Below are positions 47,219 through 60,800 of a stretch of 64,000 bases of DNA, piece after piece. A model generated the notes under the pieces. That model saw only the letters and a program-made list of their open reading frames with translations. It did not search any database and was not told the DNA's origin. This DNA comes from Dimorphilus gyrociliatus (Eukaryota; Annelida; Polychaeta; Dinophilidae): positions 1,480,916 to 1,544,915 of the forward strand of contig CAJFCJ010000020.1 of the NCBI GenBank assembly GCA_904063045.1. Reading direction: 5' to 3'. The translations under genes were made by a program, and so were the position numbers. Within the stretch, counting starts at the first letter, position 1. The number at the start of each line of letters is the position of its first letter.

Positions 47219-48473
47219 GTTTGGTTTCTATGGTTTTTTATTTGTTGGAGGTATCTCTATACGTCAATTATTTTAAACAAACGAAACTCCACACGATTTT
47301 AATTAAATGGTATTCTGGGATAATTTATTATAATTTTATGCCTATCTTTCCTCGTATCAATATTATCATCCCGTATTAATTTCGTTCATAATCATTTCTA
47401 TATCTGTGCCTTAGGTTGTCACAGTGTTGTTTGTCATAATGTATACAATCTGCGTGCTTAAATATGGCTAGAGTGAAGAAGTGAATATAGTAGAGTGTTG
47501 TATATGGTCTAATTGTATTGTACTTATATTAATATATATAAATTGAATCGTTACATAGGTACTGAAGATATGCTAATACAGGTAATTTGTTATGCAGATT
47601 TGATGCAATATATTAATATATTAACCATGTTAGTAATACCACTTGTAAAAAAGTATGACTACTAAAGGTTGATTAAAGATTCGCTTAACATAGCCAATTT
47701 GCATGTTATAAATCAGACCCAGATTTGGTAACAATAAACAAAGATTATTATTAACATTCTTTATCAATAAACCTTGTTTCCCTTTTGTCTATAGAAAAGC
47801 TTAGATCTATTAATCAATTTACTCTTATAAACTGCTCTTCGTTGATAAAGTGATACATAGGCAGAAAGAAAAACTTCCATAAAGAAGCTTTAGTGTGAAA
47901 GTAACTTTAAATTTGCTAAATTGGGTCTTGTTTACTTACTTTTCCGGGTTGAGTCAGGTGAGTAATTTATAAAACAAATGTATTTATAAGCAAACCTTTT
48001 AGGTTAGGCGATCAACATTTGCAAATAACAATAAAGTGCTGTTTGAGAAGATGGAGGTGTTAGTTACCTGCACTTATAGGAGAAATAAATCTAGATAACA
48101 ATAAACAAATGTAATTTAATATATTCCTTAATTAAGAATAATTGAAGATAGTGTCTTGGTTTTAATAAATGGAAAATTATTATATTTATTGCAAAATAAG
48201 AAAAAAAAAACTAATCTAACTAGTCATAAAATGTTTCCAGTAGGTCCATCGTATTCATCTTCGTTGTCCAAATTAATACATTCATTTTATGAACAATATT
48301 TAATTAGAATTTTTTTCACTAATTTGAATATTATTGGTAAAAATATGATACTCTTTTTACGATATTGAACAGCTGTTTTCAAAATTGTCAATCTTTAACT
48401 TGATGCGAAGTAAGTCAACGACTTAAAAAAGATTATTACGTTGCAGTTCTAGGAAATGGAATTTTCGATTTGT
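47219..48473. other. Convergent spacer SGSM3/DHRS7B
   Basis: About 1.25 kb, AT-rich, between two 3' ends. I checked both strands and saw no coding exon, further copy of the SGSM3 last exon, or repeat worth naming. Confidence 0.5.
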
Positions 48474-49622
48474 TTAGGCATAGCTGTTTTCTTCCTTTGT
48501 TGCCCTCATATTCATAATTCGAAAATACATAGAAGGGTAGACAGCTCGTAAGATAATTGCTAGTCTGTGATGGAAGGGAGCCAGGATCACTTCTCTCTTT
48601 TCGTCTTTGACCATGCTTAGAATAACTTGAGCTACATACCGAGGGTGCATGCCCTTCGCAGTAGTCGCATCCATCACTGCAATGTGATACAGAATATATA
48701 TTTAATAGGAAAAAGAGCTCCAATATGTTAACGACCTGCATGCTTTTCGCCTGATGATGTGACAGAGTTTACAGATAAATTTGTTCGAATGTAGGCTGGA
48801 GCAATGACCGAAACTTGAATGCCTTTCGAAGATACTTCAGCTCTCAAGGAATCGCTGTACGCATGAAGGGCATGTTTGCTGGCCGCGTCTGCAACATTAA
48901 TTCTTTTAGCTCGAAAGTATAATTAGTTTTCACCGGCGTAAACTCACAAGCTGATCGATAGGGAATAGCAATTTTACCCTGAACCGAGCTAACATTCACG
49001 ATATGACCTGATTCTTTTTCTATCATGTGTTGAAGAACCGAGGTTGTTAACTCTACCGTTCCGAGAACATTAACTTTCAGCAGCTTGGAGAAGACTGAAA
49101 GCTCAGTCTCATGAGCAACTCCTCTATAGCTAACTCCAGCATTATTGATGAGGATATCAATGGTTGAAGTTTTTGAAATAATTCTTTGAACAATAGTATT
49201 TAAATATCCAGACTTTTCTAGATCTAATTCTTGAAGAATTATTCTTTTTGGATCAGCTGTGATCTGAAAAAAATTCTTTCGGCCAACAATAATAAAAATA
49301 GAGTTATACTACCTTTGGATTATCTAACAAAGACTGCCTCACACGTTCTAATTCAGCTTTCCTTCTAGCACAAAGAACAATCACTGCCCCATTCTCGTAA
49401 AATACCTTGGCACACTCTATAAATATTATGTATTTATTATTAACATATAATAAGCGGAATTAACTATTCTAAGCACTGACCTTCTCCTAACCCCGAGCTT
49501 GCACCTGTTATCAATACTACTTTATCCTTAACGCTTTTTACACTTTTTAATAATCGCCTTGATATCAAAAAAAGAGCAACCGGGATACAGGCTATCACTA
49601 AGGTTCCAATGTACAATTCCAT
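48474..49622 (-). CDS. DHRS7B: DHRS7B-like short-chain dehydrogenase/reductase
   Basis: Membrane-anchored NAD(P)(H)-dependent oxidoreductase; mammalian DHRS7B (PexRAP) is the acyl-DHAP reductase of ether-lipid synthesis in peroxisome/ER membranes. Exons in transcript order 49622..49481, 49416..49313, 49263..48948, 48888..48736 and 48676..48474 (phases 1, 0, 1, 1), 305 aa (human 325). An N-terminal hydrophobic anchor (IGTLVIACIPVALFLI) is followed by a basic stretch, VVLITGASSGLGE (cofactor loop), DILINNAG, NVSSVQGKIAIP with catalytic Ser, and YAASK with the Tyr and Lys of the catalytic tetrad. The last exon (MDATTAKGMHPRYVAQVIL, KREVILAPFHHRLAIILRAV) is characteristic of DHRS7B rather than other SDRs. 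Confidence 0.92.
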
Positions 49623-50421
49623 TAAAATTTTTCAGACCAAGTCAAACTGTCAGACAAATCTCTTACTTAGTTTTTCCCATGATATAATAAACAAGTAATA
49701 CATCTTTTACACTATATACATTGAAAGAATAATCATATTTTCTATAGTTGCTAGTAATTTCGCATAAAAGAATATTGAGCGATAATACCATGAAAAATCA
49801 GTTTTAGATATTTTTATCACAATAGATATATAGGAACTATATTAACTTGAAAATTTTAATGCAAAAAAGCATACCTTATTTGTAATATGAACAATTAGTA
49901 GACTTATCTGGCTTTATTCTAGAAAGATATGGCTAAAATGTAAGGAGCTCTTCAAACGTGCAGTCAATCTTATGAACTAAACCAGTTTGCAATATAGTTT
50001 CTATTCTTCCGCATTTATATATTACATTGAAAAAATATTCTGAATAAATTAATTAATTCGGCCAATAATAATTCACTATCTCTTCTGTTACTTTAAATAA
50101 GAAATATACTGAAAAATGCTGAAGAAAACTTTTAAAACATTCTTTCTAGTTATTTTATTAAAGATTTGCATTTTCATATTAAAAGAGATAAAAAATAATA
50201 TTTCTGTCCTTTTCCTCCTTTTTCTAATTAGTTTTGATGTGTCAGAGACTCAGAGAAAAAAAACATTTAAAATTTAATGTTTTATATTGTTAAACCTAAA
50301 ATAATTGAAAATATGTACATTATTGCAGTTATTTATTTTTCAACACTGCAATAAGAGATAAAATCGTTCAAAAATAAAAACAAACAATTGGCACGTGATT
50401 ATATCAATTGGCAACTTCTTT
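49623..50421. other. Spacer upstream of DHRS7B, downstream of the dynein-like gene
   Basis: AT-rich; expected to contain the DHRS7B promoter (left part) and the 3' UTR of the dynein-like gene (right part). No ORF supported. Confidence 0.5.
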
Positions 50422-51877
50422 TCACCTTTCACTTTCTTCAGCTTTTACACTCTCTTCCCTTTCTTCTGATCTTTCAGTTGAATTCGGCTCGTTGTCGGGT
50501 TTTTGTTCTTCTGTTGGTTCTTTTTGAGGATATGGACTAGGCGGTCCCTGATTTTCTCCTAAAACGGGAGGTTCATGATCCTCCTTTCTTGTAGCTCCTG
50601 TAAGTTCCTTTGTAGGGCTTTCGGGGGCAGGAGTCTCACCTAAAGTTTCGGGGTCCTCATCCTCCTTTCTTGTAGCTCCTGTCAATTCCTTTGTAGGGCT
50701 TTCGGGGGCAGGAGTCTCGCCTAAAGTTTCGGGGTTATCATCCTCCTTTCTTGTAGCTCCTGTTAATTCCTTTGTAGGGCTTTCGGGGGCAGCAGTCTCA
50801 CCTAAAGCTTCGGGGTTATCATCTGCTTTTCTTGTAAAACTTGTCGACTCTTTTTCAGGTTTTTCAGGTTCTTCAGTACTTTCATTTTGCTTTGCACCAT
50901 CTTTCGTATTCATTTCTTGGTTTTCGGCTTCTGTTGGTTCTTTGTCTGGACTTGGTGGTCCTCTATTTCCTCCTAAAGTATCTGGTCCGTGTTCGGATGT
51001 TGTTGTTTGCTCTTTTGTTGGATTTTTTTCACTTTCAGTATCTCTTGCAGATGATTTTGGTTCAGATGTCATATCATCTTTGTTTTCATTTTGGGCTGCA
51101 TCTTCATCCGCTTCGCTAAATATGGTTGGGGTCGGGACTTTTGTAGAACCCTCTGGAGAAGGATTTATTGGACGTCCTTGACTGAGTTTTCGATTGGCAG
51201 GTGGTTGTTTTTGTTCTTTTGCTTCAGGTTCAGTCTCCGTTTCTGTGGCCAATTCAGATTGTTTCTCATTCTCTTTATCGTCTTCTTTCTTCTCTTCTTC
51301 TTCTGTTTTATTTTCCTCAATATCCTCAGAGGAATCTGTTTCGTATTCACTGGAACTTTGCTCTTCTGGCTCTTTTTTCTCTGTTTGCTGATCTTCAGTA
51401 GTTGGTTTTTTTTCAGTTTCCTCTTCAGTTTCCTCCTCAGTTTCCTCCTCAGTTTCCTCTTCCTCTTCCGATTCTGTCTCTGTTTCCTCTTCCTCTTCTT
51501 CTTTTTTCTTTTCTGTTTCTACCGGTTTCGAGTTTTTATTTTCTTCCTCTGACTCAGTCTCTTCCGATTCAGTTACTTCTTCTGATGATGTCTCTTTTTC
51601 CCCTGCCTCCGAAGTCCGCTTTTCTGCCCCACTTACTTCTTTCTGATCTTGGTCGCCACCAGTATCTGACATTTGTTCTGGAGGAGTCGAATTTTTAGGC
51701 CAAGGTTTAACTGGAGATGAAGTTGTTCCTCTGTCCTCATCTGCGTCATCTTCGTTACCCGAGCGTGGGGTTAAAGCTCTACCCCTTTGTATTTGTAGGT
51801 GAAGCGGAAGAGGTGAAGCTTTTGGCGTTATAGGTTTATAAGAAAGTTGCGATTTCGATTGATCGGTAGCTTGTGAT
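50422..51877 (-). CDS. Acidic repeat-containing tail exon, probably of the dynein-like gene
   Basis: 485 codons extremely rich in Glu, Thr, Ser, Pro and Lys, with no folded domain. An acceptor (CTTTTTAG) at the 5' end needs a phase-2 partner, exactly what the dynein exon ending at 52756 offers (CAT AG|GTATTT). Without that splice the dynein ends 7 codons later at a TAA. Reading the ORF further 5' through the acceptor gives a Phe-rich stretch that does not look like a natural start. It may instead be part of a separate gene whose first exon I cannot see. Confidence 0.7.
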
Positions 51878-54800
51878 CTAAAAAGAAATTTATAAATGAA
51901 AAGGAATGCTACAGACAAAGGAAAAAGTATGTCTTAGCAAATTAAAAAAAAACAATGCTGTAGCTACTGTACGGACAATCGGATTTTGGGATGCTAGTGT
52001 TTTGTCAAACTTTGATTTAATGCCAAAAATTTTGATTTCATTCGACTGTTCTACAGTGAGCAGGCGATAAGATTATTGCACTTTTACAATCTGAAACTCT
52101 TATAACGTTTAACAAATTCATAGATAGAGGATATTTATAGTGCAATAATTTTATCAAAAAATAAACTAATAGGTATAGTTTGTATAAAAATGCCATTACA
52201 TATATTTAAATATTCTTAAGTACAGAATAGATAAATACATATCTTGATTTGCATATTTTGTCTATTGATTGTTACGTAATATGTACCAAAAAACAAAGCT
52301 AAAGCATCCTATAATCTAGATATTTGAAGGTAATCATAGTGAAAAGCTAATTAAGCATGCGTAAAAAAAACAATTGAAACAATCAGGCTTATCTATTCTT
52401 GGATACCTTAATGATCAGCATCATTAAGCTCACTAGCCTCGGCGACACTGAAAGATCGACAGAAATCTATCGCATAATCTAAACACTTTAACGTACTTTG
52501 ATCCAATAAAAAAAATATTTATCCATTTTTTTTTTTGGAACAACATTTAGAAAATCCATAGAAAATATGATAATTTTTTTAATCTTTAATAATTAGATAA
52601 TTAATTAATATGTCAAAAGAATATTTATCTGTAACTATATATACATGTACAGTATATATAGTATATAAATTTATATTTATATATATTAATTTCTATGGAT
52701 CTATTTAAGTAAAAATAAATTTAGGGAAATGATTAATTAACTAGCTTTAAAATACCTATGAGTATCCTCGCTTTCATTTTTAATAAATGGAGGATGCTGT
52801 GCTGTGGATTTGGCTGACTTTGGTCCTAGTACTTGTTGTATTGTTCTAGAACTCTTTGTAAAGCAGTAAGCCGATCTTGAATAGGATATTTCTTCAAAAG
52901 ATGTTCCAACATCAAGAATTACAGCCGCACCAACCGCAATAGCGTCCAGCGATTCGTCAGATTTGACAAAGGCGTTAAAGGATATTTGTTGCCTTGATTC
53001 GTTTACGAATACTGGTACACGAATCCATTCCTTGTTTACGTCGTTTGTTGCTTTTAGATATACTTCAGGAAGAGGATTGATATCTTTTTCCTGACAAATT
53101 TCAACTTTTCCATTATTCCATTGACATCCTTGAAGTTGGAGGCCGTTTACAAGTATTCCTATATCATCTTCTTCTAATTCTTGAACGAAGCATACATCAA
53201 CTTCATCTATTTGACACTTAGACAATACAGCCTTCTCAAGTTTCATGGCTGATATAAAAGCTCGACAGTCATTTAACAAACTTAAATCAATTTTGTTTAA
53301 TTTTGATAAAGCGTCATCGAGGTCTTCCTTGACAATGCCTCGCTTTAACCAACTACTTAATTGGTTATATTTTCTATTTAGCTTATGTTGCCATGATTCC
53401 ATTATATGATTTGATGGATAGTTTCCAATCCATTTCTGTGGAACTTGATTATAAACTAATTGTTGAACAACTGATTGGAGGTATTTAGGCATTCCTTCAA
53501 TTCCTCCAACTAATTCTCGTTCAATTGTAAACAGATCTTCTCGAATTATCATCATTGACGAATTATAATCTAAGCATTCTTTTAATAGAACATGAGCAAG
53601 ACTTTGTGGAAGATTGTCCGAATCCTCAGAAGTTGCCATACTGATAATGCTCTGTCTATGATAGGGGAATGATAATTGAATGTTCTTTAAATTTTCCGGA
53701 GTTGATTCTAATTCTAGCAGGAGTGGAAGCCGATCTGAAATAAGATCCAAAGATGATCTAAGCTTTAGTACATCAACGTTTTCCTCTTCGGGAACTAAAT
53801 CAAGCTCAGTTGTGTTTAGTTTAACCATTTTGTCAAATTTATTCAATAATTTCCTTCCGTTTGCATCATCTACGGAACGTTCGACGTCCGGATGAATAAA
53901 AAGAGCTTGACAAGTGTTTACTTCTATTGTATTTTCTGTCAAAAATATAGTCCATTCACTTGGATCCATGCTAGGGTTTGGAACGGGGAGTTCAGCTCCA
54001 TTCAAGCTTATTTTCTCCTTTTGTTCAACTAAAGTTTGTGCGAGAATTGTTCTGCCTATGTGATTTATTAGTTGAGCATCCTCATACAGCACATTTGCAT
54101 ATACTCCATCAACTACTCTACTACAAACATCATCCAATTCTGGGGGTGATCCTTCTTCCCTTCCATCACTGGAAGCAAGCGACTCAAGAGCATGACTGAG
54201 AACGTTAGAACTCAAAGGGTATTGGAGAGTTAGAGTTCGCTGACCAAAGTAGCGCCTACTCATAATGATTGAATGTAGTACACACAAACCGAAAGCCGCT
54301 AGTCTAACTGGAGGTTGTTTGGGCCTTATTTCATTCCATGATTCGTCAGGGACACTAGACAACGTCTCAATGAGATTGTCCAATAAAAGGTTATCAACGT
54401 TGGTAAATTGCAAAAAGTGTTTTTTATCTGCTTTACTAGGATCAAGCCTAACAAGAGCATCAGGTGCGAAAATGATGGAATTAGAAACAAATTCTGTTGG
54501 GAGATCGAAATCAGTGAGAGATGTATACCAAATACAGAAATTTGATTCTTTCTTTTTCTCTTCACCCAGAGTTTGATGGGTTCTTGCAATTCTTATCACA
54601 TGAGAATAAAGTTTACTAAAATAATTCATGGAAGCTACGTGAAGATCACATACGACACACCAGGCATTATCTCGTTCAGCTGCATCAATCGTATCAAACA
54701 CATCCTGAATGTTTCCATCAGATACTTTGATAGTTTTTAATTCAATACCCATAACTTCAGCTAATTTTTTCAATGTCACGTGAACATCGATATTCATATT

Positions 54801-57800
54801 TAATTCAGTTAAAATTAAATTACCACATAAACCTAGATCAATACTTGTAATGGCTTGAACAAGATCCCCTCCTAATACTCCTGAATCGTCCATATGCTCT
54901 TTAATATAACTAGTTAGGGCAACTGGCATTCTATCTGCTCTTAATAACCGTAATATCAAAAGTTTTCGCCACTCGTCCAACTCAATAGGAAATTGTTCTT
55001 CCGGTTTTTGTGCTTCATACCATGCTTTCCAATCTTCGTTTTCTGCAATTTTGGTACAGAAACTGTCAAGTGGCCCGGGGAGTACTGATAGAGCCATAAT
55101 ATCTTGCCACTTAGCATATGGTATGTATTCAGGTGTCTTGTCTGAACTATTGAAATCCGCTAATGTCAATTGTACATCTATTCCCGGATTTCCTTGACGG
55201 AGCAACGAAAATTCTTCCTCGCTTAGCTCCTTTTGCGAGTCATGCCGGACTAGTAGCATTAGCATTGATATCACTGCCAACCGATCTTCCTTAAGGACGC
55301 ATTGCTCCAGTTTACTGATAACATTACCTGTTAAAGTATCAATAGCTTGTTTTATGGCCTCTTCAGATACGGGTTCATAAGTAATTCCTTCAGTTGGTAA
55401 TTCTACTTCTGTTGGAAGTTCGAAAGAAGCCGTTTCCGATTTTCTTGGGGATTCTGGTGGTGCTGTCTCAGATGCTTCTTCTGCTGGCTTTTCTTCTTCT
55501 TCTACATCCGCTTTTGGATTTTCTTCCTCTTCTCCATTTTTAGAGCTTAATTCTTCGTGTGCAGGTGGGGGAGCCAAATTTGAATCTGAACTTGTTGCAA
55601 TCTCACTAATATCATCTAACATGCCAAATTCCGGAGGAAGATCAGTGCCTACTGAAGCATCAAACATTCTCAGAAAAAACGATAGAGTGAATCGATAGTT
55701 ATGGTTTATAGTCGACAAGGAACGAATAGCGTTGTACAGCAGCAAACTTCGTTGTGCTAATGGCGCTACTGAGATTTGTAAACTACTTAGTTTATCCAAA
55801 ACTTGTCGAATTTTTGCTTCTCTTTCAGCTAAAACTACTTTCTTTTCAGTAAGATCGGCAATAGATGAAACATCTGTTGGCTTGATTGTTTCTTTACCTA
55901 ACCTTTGTCGGAGTTCATTCATTAATTCTCTCATTGATAATCTGTTTTTATACAACTCAGAAAGTGCCTTCCTTCTCTCTCTGTATAACTCAGGCTTTAT
56001 TCTGGCCAATGCTCGTACGGTCAAATCATCCAATAAGGATTGTGAAGTGGGCACAAAGCTTACTGGGAGGGTAAGTGATGCTAGCGTCGGGCAGAGTTTA
56101 AACTGTTTTTCATGTGACGCCATAATTAATTTAAAAGTTGGTTTGGCTAACAATCGTCTCCCTAAGTGTTTAATAACTCTGGGCGAATCTTCTTCTAGTT
56201 TAGTGCTGTTAGAATGCAAAATAGAAGAATAGAGAACAGAGTCCAAGCTACCAGTTCTACAATTGTTAGCAATGAAGGTGTGACCTTTCAGAATGGATTT
56301 TTCAAGATTTTGCCCAACAGATGAATCTCCTCGATGAAACATATCAACAATAGTCATTGGCCTCTCGAATGTTTTCCTTACCAACCAACTAATATAAGTG
56401 ATTCCTTCATCAAAAGGGTCATTTAAAATTGGAGGTCTTTGCCAACTAGTAACAATAATAGCAGCATTTTCCATTAAGGATAGACTTAAATCGTGAGCTT
56501 GCCACTCATGAAGAATTCTCTCCCCGACCAGAAGCTTAACTATGCTATTAATATATTTGCTGTATTCTTCGTCATTCACCACATCAATTTGAATAGCATC
56601 GCGTAACATCTGACCTTCGTCTAATGTGCCTAGGCTTTCTGCCGTTTCATCGTCTTCGAATATATCCTCCTCTTCAGCAAGTCCTTCTTGCTCTTGACTT
56701 TCTTCATCTTGTTCATTTTCATTATGAATTTCTCTCTGAATTTCTTCAGCTTCTTCTTCTTCTTCTTCTTCTTCTTCCTCTTCCTCTTCTTCATCAATTC
56801 TAAGACCTTCTTTCTCTTCGTCATTTTCACTCTCCTCTATATCTTCATCATTATCAGCACCAAGTAAGACTCTCTCGTGCTCTGCAAGTTCATCCAATTC
56901 GTATTCTTCCCTTGGTGGTAGCTGTCCAATTCTCTCTTCATCTGTGCTACTCTCTTCAGTCACGATATCGATTCCTGAACCTCCAGGACCACATTTGAGA
57001 GCTTCAACGGACCAATCAACAACTCTTCCTTTCATCTCATCGATGGAATCTATCACTAATGGAATACCCCTTTCTCTTAAACATATTGGCCAATTTATAG
57101 TTAACATAGATCGTCTGAAAGAGTGGGAGTAGGGAGCTAAATAAGAAGCAAATGCTGAAGCAATACAGCATCCTCCGGTTACCGATGCTTTTCTTGCAAT
57201 AAAGGATTCAACAATTTGTTCAATCCTTCGCCTTTCTCGTTTTAGAACCTTTTTTAGTTCACCTGCGGTTTCCAGTGTAACGCCCATTCCAATTGTTTTA
57301 TTTTGTTGCTCATTTTTATCTACTGTAGATTCCTCAAAACCTTTTGCGAGATCTGTCAAACGTTTCTCTAGTTCTGACCTCTTCTTTTCGAGAGATTTCA
57401 TTTTTAATTGGGCTTCCTCAACAGCTGCAGCAGTTTTTTCAACTCGTTCATGAAGTGGTCGCACTCTTGATATCATAATTCTATGATATCTACAAACCCA
57501 GCTCACCCATTTGGCTAAAGAATAGCAAGCTTCGTTATTAGTTTTGGACCGAACAGCTTCAGGGTCTTGAGTAGGCCTCTTAAGGAAATCCTCAACCTGT
57601 ATTAGAGTCTCCTCCGGTAAGCTTCTTTCATCAAATGTTTGTAGCTCGTCCAAAAATCTGTCAAGGTTGGCCATAAGTCTCTTTGCACCTCTAGACCATG
57701 TTAAATCTGCCGATGGAGATTTTAAAAGGGTTATAATATTGGCTAATAAATCCTCAACTTCCGTTATAGGCTTATTTTGTGACCTGAGCTCTGAAAGTGA

Positions 57801-60800
57801 CTCCTTTGAGATGCTTTTAACTAGCTTTTTCGTATCGCTTACAATAGCTACAGCCTTATAAACAGCTCGTTCGTGAGCTACTTGGTATTCAGGTAAAAGT
57901 TTTTTCAGTCTATCCATCTTTCTTATCTGAGCTTTAACTATACGAACTTGTTGCTCAGTAATAGCTGTATCTTGTCCTATTTGAACGAGGAGCCTAATTG
58001 CTCCTGCATTTCTCTCTTGCAAAACATTCTTTTCATGATCCAATTGTTTCCTAATTAATTTTGCTGTAGAATTTTCAGCCTGAACCTGTCTCATAATATC
58101 TAATTGCATCATATGCTCTTTTTCGACACTTTCATGCCTTTCTTTGGCCATAGTTGTGTATCGTTCAACGAATCTTTCAAAAGTTAAATTAGTTAAATTT
58201 CCATGACTTCCTCGGGTTTTCTCAGCACCATCTTGCATTCTTATGCTTAAGTGCATATGTGCCAAAAGGTGAGCAATATTATCCCTTGACTTTTTATCTT
58301 CAAATTCACTCAAGGATTGTAACCAAGTACAAGCATGCTTTACCAAAAGCTTCTTGTTCCAATGAGAAAGCCAAGAGACCTGGAGAGATATTTGCATGTT
58401 ATTTTTAACGGAGAAAAACATTCATCTAAGAAATTCGAATACTTACGTTCATATGTTGTGCCATCAGACTAACATAGTTTGGGTTTATAGATTTCATATC
58501 ATCGAGTACAACACATATCCTAACATTCTTTTGCACAGTTTTCAAAAAATGCTGCCAGGCCACCTGATGGGTATAAGTCAAACCAGCTTGCGTAACGTCC
58601 GTTCTGACAGAATTAATAATTGTGGTCACATGTTCTTTATTAAATAAGTGAGACATTTCTCCATGAACGACTAGTTCGCAAACTAATACAATCATATCCT
58701 CATCTACTATATCATGCTGATTTAGGATAAGAACCAACTTTTCACCACGAACTCCAGCTCGAGTGTAGAAATCAACAAGATCATTTTTAAACGATTCAAG
58801 AGAATATTTACAAGAGTGAAGAACATTAGATGGCATTATGGTGGTTGTGTTGTAGCCAGCTAAATATGAAGCGAGTTCTATTAAACCATTGGTTCTACCA
58901 GCGCAGCCGTCAGCCAAGACTAGCATGTGCGAGTGTTCAACTGCCAATAATCTGGCCCATCTGCAAACGATTTCAATGGCAACTTTGTATAATCGAAGAG
59001 AAAGTCTTGGCTGATTTTTATTATATTCGTCAATAGCATGTTGGAGTAGATTTCTTACACGGCCAATTTTCTCTATTTTCTTGTAGTAATCTTTTCTAGT
59101 AGGTATTGAAGGTCCTGCCATAACGATTCCTGAATCATGTTCAACTATATTTGAAAATACTGCATTCTCTTCGGTTGTTAATATGCGTAAACTATGAGGA
59201 TCATCAAAATACTTTCTAACTCCAGTTGTCCAAGCCTCAACATAGCGTCCAACATCAACATCATTGATCATTCTCGAAGAATAGGCATTCCAACATTCAT
59301 GACGCCATAACAGTAAAACGTCCTCAAGTGGATCTCCCGACCTAACTGACAAACATACATTCCTGAAAACGTTTGCAAGGTGTCGTAAGTTCCAAATGTA
59401 GTGAATTCTTTCAGCCGTTGGCAAAAACATCTTCGATAGCTTATCTTGAAGTTCACAGCTGACTTTAATCATTTTTTCTATTGATGCTGATAATTTGTCC
59501 TGTTCATCTCTGTTTGCATAATGCTGTTCTTCCTCTAAATTTGGTTTACCGAGCTGAGTAAAGTGAGCATTCAGTAACGTCGAGAAAATGGTTTGTAGCT
59601 CATCTAATTCTGGTGTAGGTACATGTAGCACGGCAAAATGACGTAACAATCTTGGCGACAGGACTTCTCCGGGAGTTAAACAAGCAACATATAAAACGTT
59701 TTTAACATATCTCCAAATCAAATTAGAAGGTTCATAAAAACCTCCATCATCAATATGCTGTCTAATAAGTTCGGCAGCCGATCCAGTAGCATGCAGATCA
59801 TCAACAAATAACATAAGTCGTTTATTGGCCCTGGGAACGTAAGTCCTGCCATGTCGCCATTCAACTCTTTCAGCAAGACGATCGTTAAGAACTGTAGCGT
59901 TCGTTAAACTGTACGAAGGTGAAATAAAAAATAATAAAAATGAACGATTAATACAAATATACAAATAATAATAAACAATAATATTTAACTACTATAATAA
60001 TTTGCCAAATTGTCTAAATAAATAATCATAATTAATAGTTGTAATCAACAAACGTGGAGGGAAAGAAACAAATCGTGCAAAATGTTTAATAAAAATCTAA
60101 AAATAGGTGAGTGGAAGGGAAGGAATGAGGCAAAATTGTTTTGCTTTAATTGCTTTTGCTTATATTAATATAAACCTGTCGGTTCCGTAACCATATATAA
60201 GGTGTTCATATAAGGTTCTTGTTAATATTTCTGAATCGCTCAATCTGGTATAAAGTCATGTAAAAAAAATGCACACTAAAGAAAAGTTTTAGGTTAGATA
60301 GAGTGACTTCTTTTAAAAATAACAATTAATAAATTAATAATATTGTAAATAAATTAGAAAAATCAAAATAAATATTATCACAGCAAAAAAATTATTAAAT
60401 TTCGCTTCTTCTTCTTCCAAATGTTCGTCTTATCGTTTTCTTCTCTGGCTGTAGACCACTTCTTTTCTTTCAGGCTTTCATCGTTATAGTTAGGTTTATT
60501 TTACACACTTAAGGTTTTGACATTAATTAACAGAATTCTCTTTTGCATTATTTAAATTCAATAAGGCTTTTTCTTTTTAGTATATCAAATTAATGGTATT
60601 TTTACATGAGGTTATAAGAAAAGGTTGTCTTACTTACATGTTACAATTTATTGTTAAAGAGGAGAGTTCGGCTACTTCTCCAGAGCACGCTGTTCTTATT
60701 CTTTCATTTACTATTGAAGTTTTTCCGGCGCCATTTGCACCAGTTAGTAATACTGATTTGGATGCATCGCTGAATAAATTTAGTAGATGCAAGACCTGTG

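Noticed and set aside
51091-51552. Phe/Leu-rich plus-strand ORFs
   Set aside because: They are antisense shadows of the Glu/Lys-rich dynein tail exon on the minus strand.
56630-56830. Lys-rich minus-strand ORF
   Set aside because: It is a frame shadow of the poly-Glu insert in the dynein-like gene.
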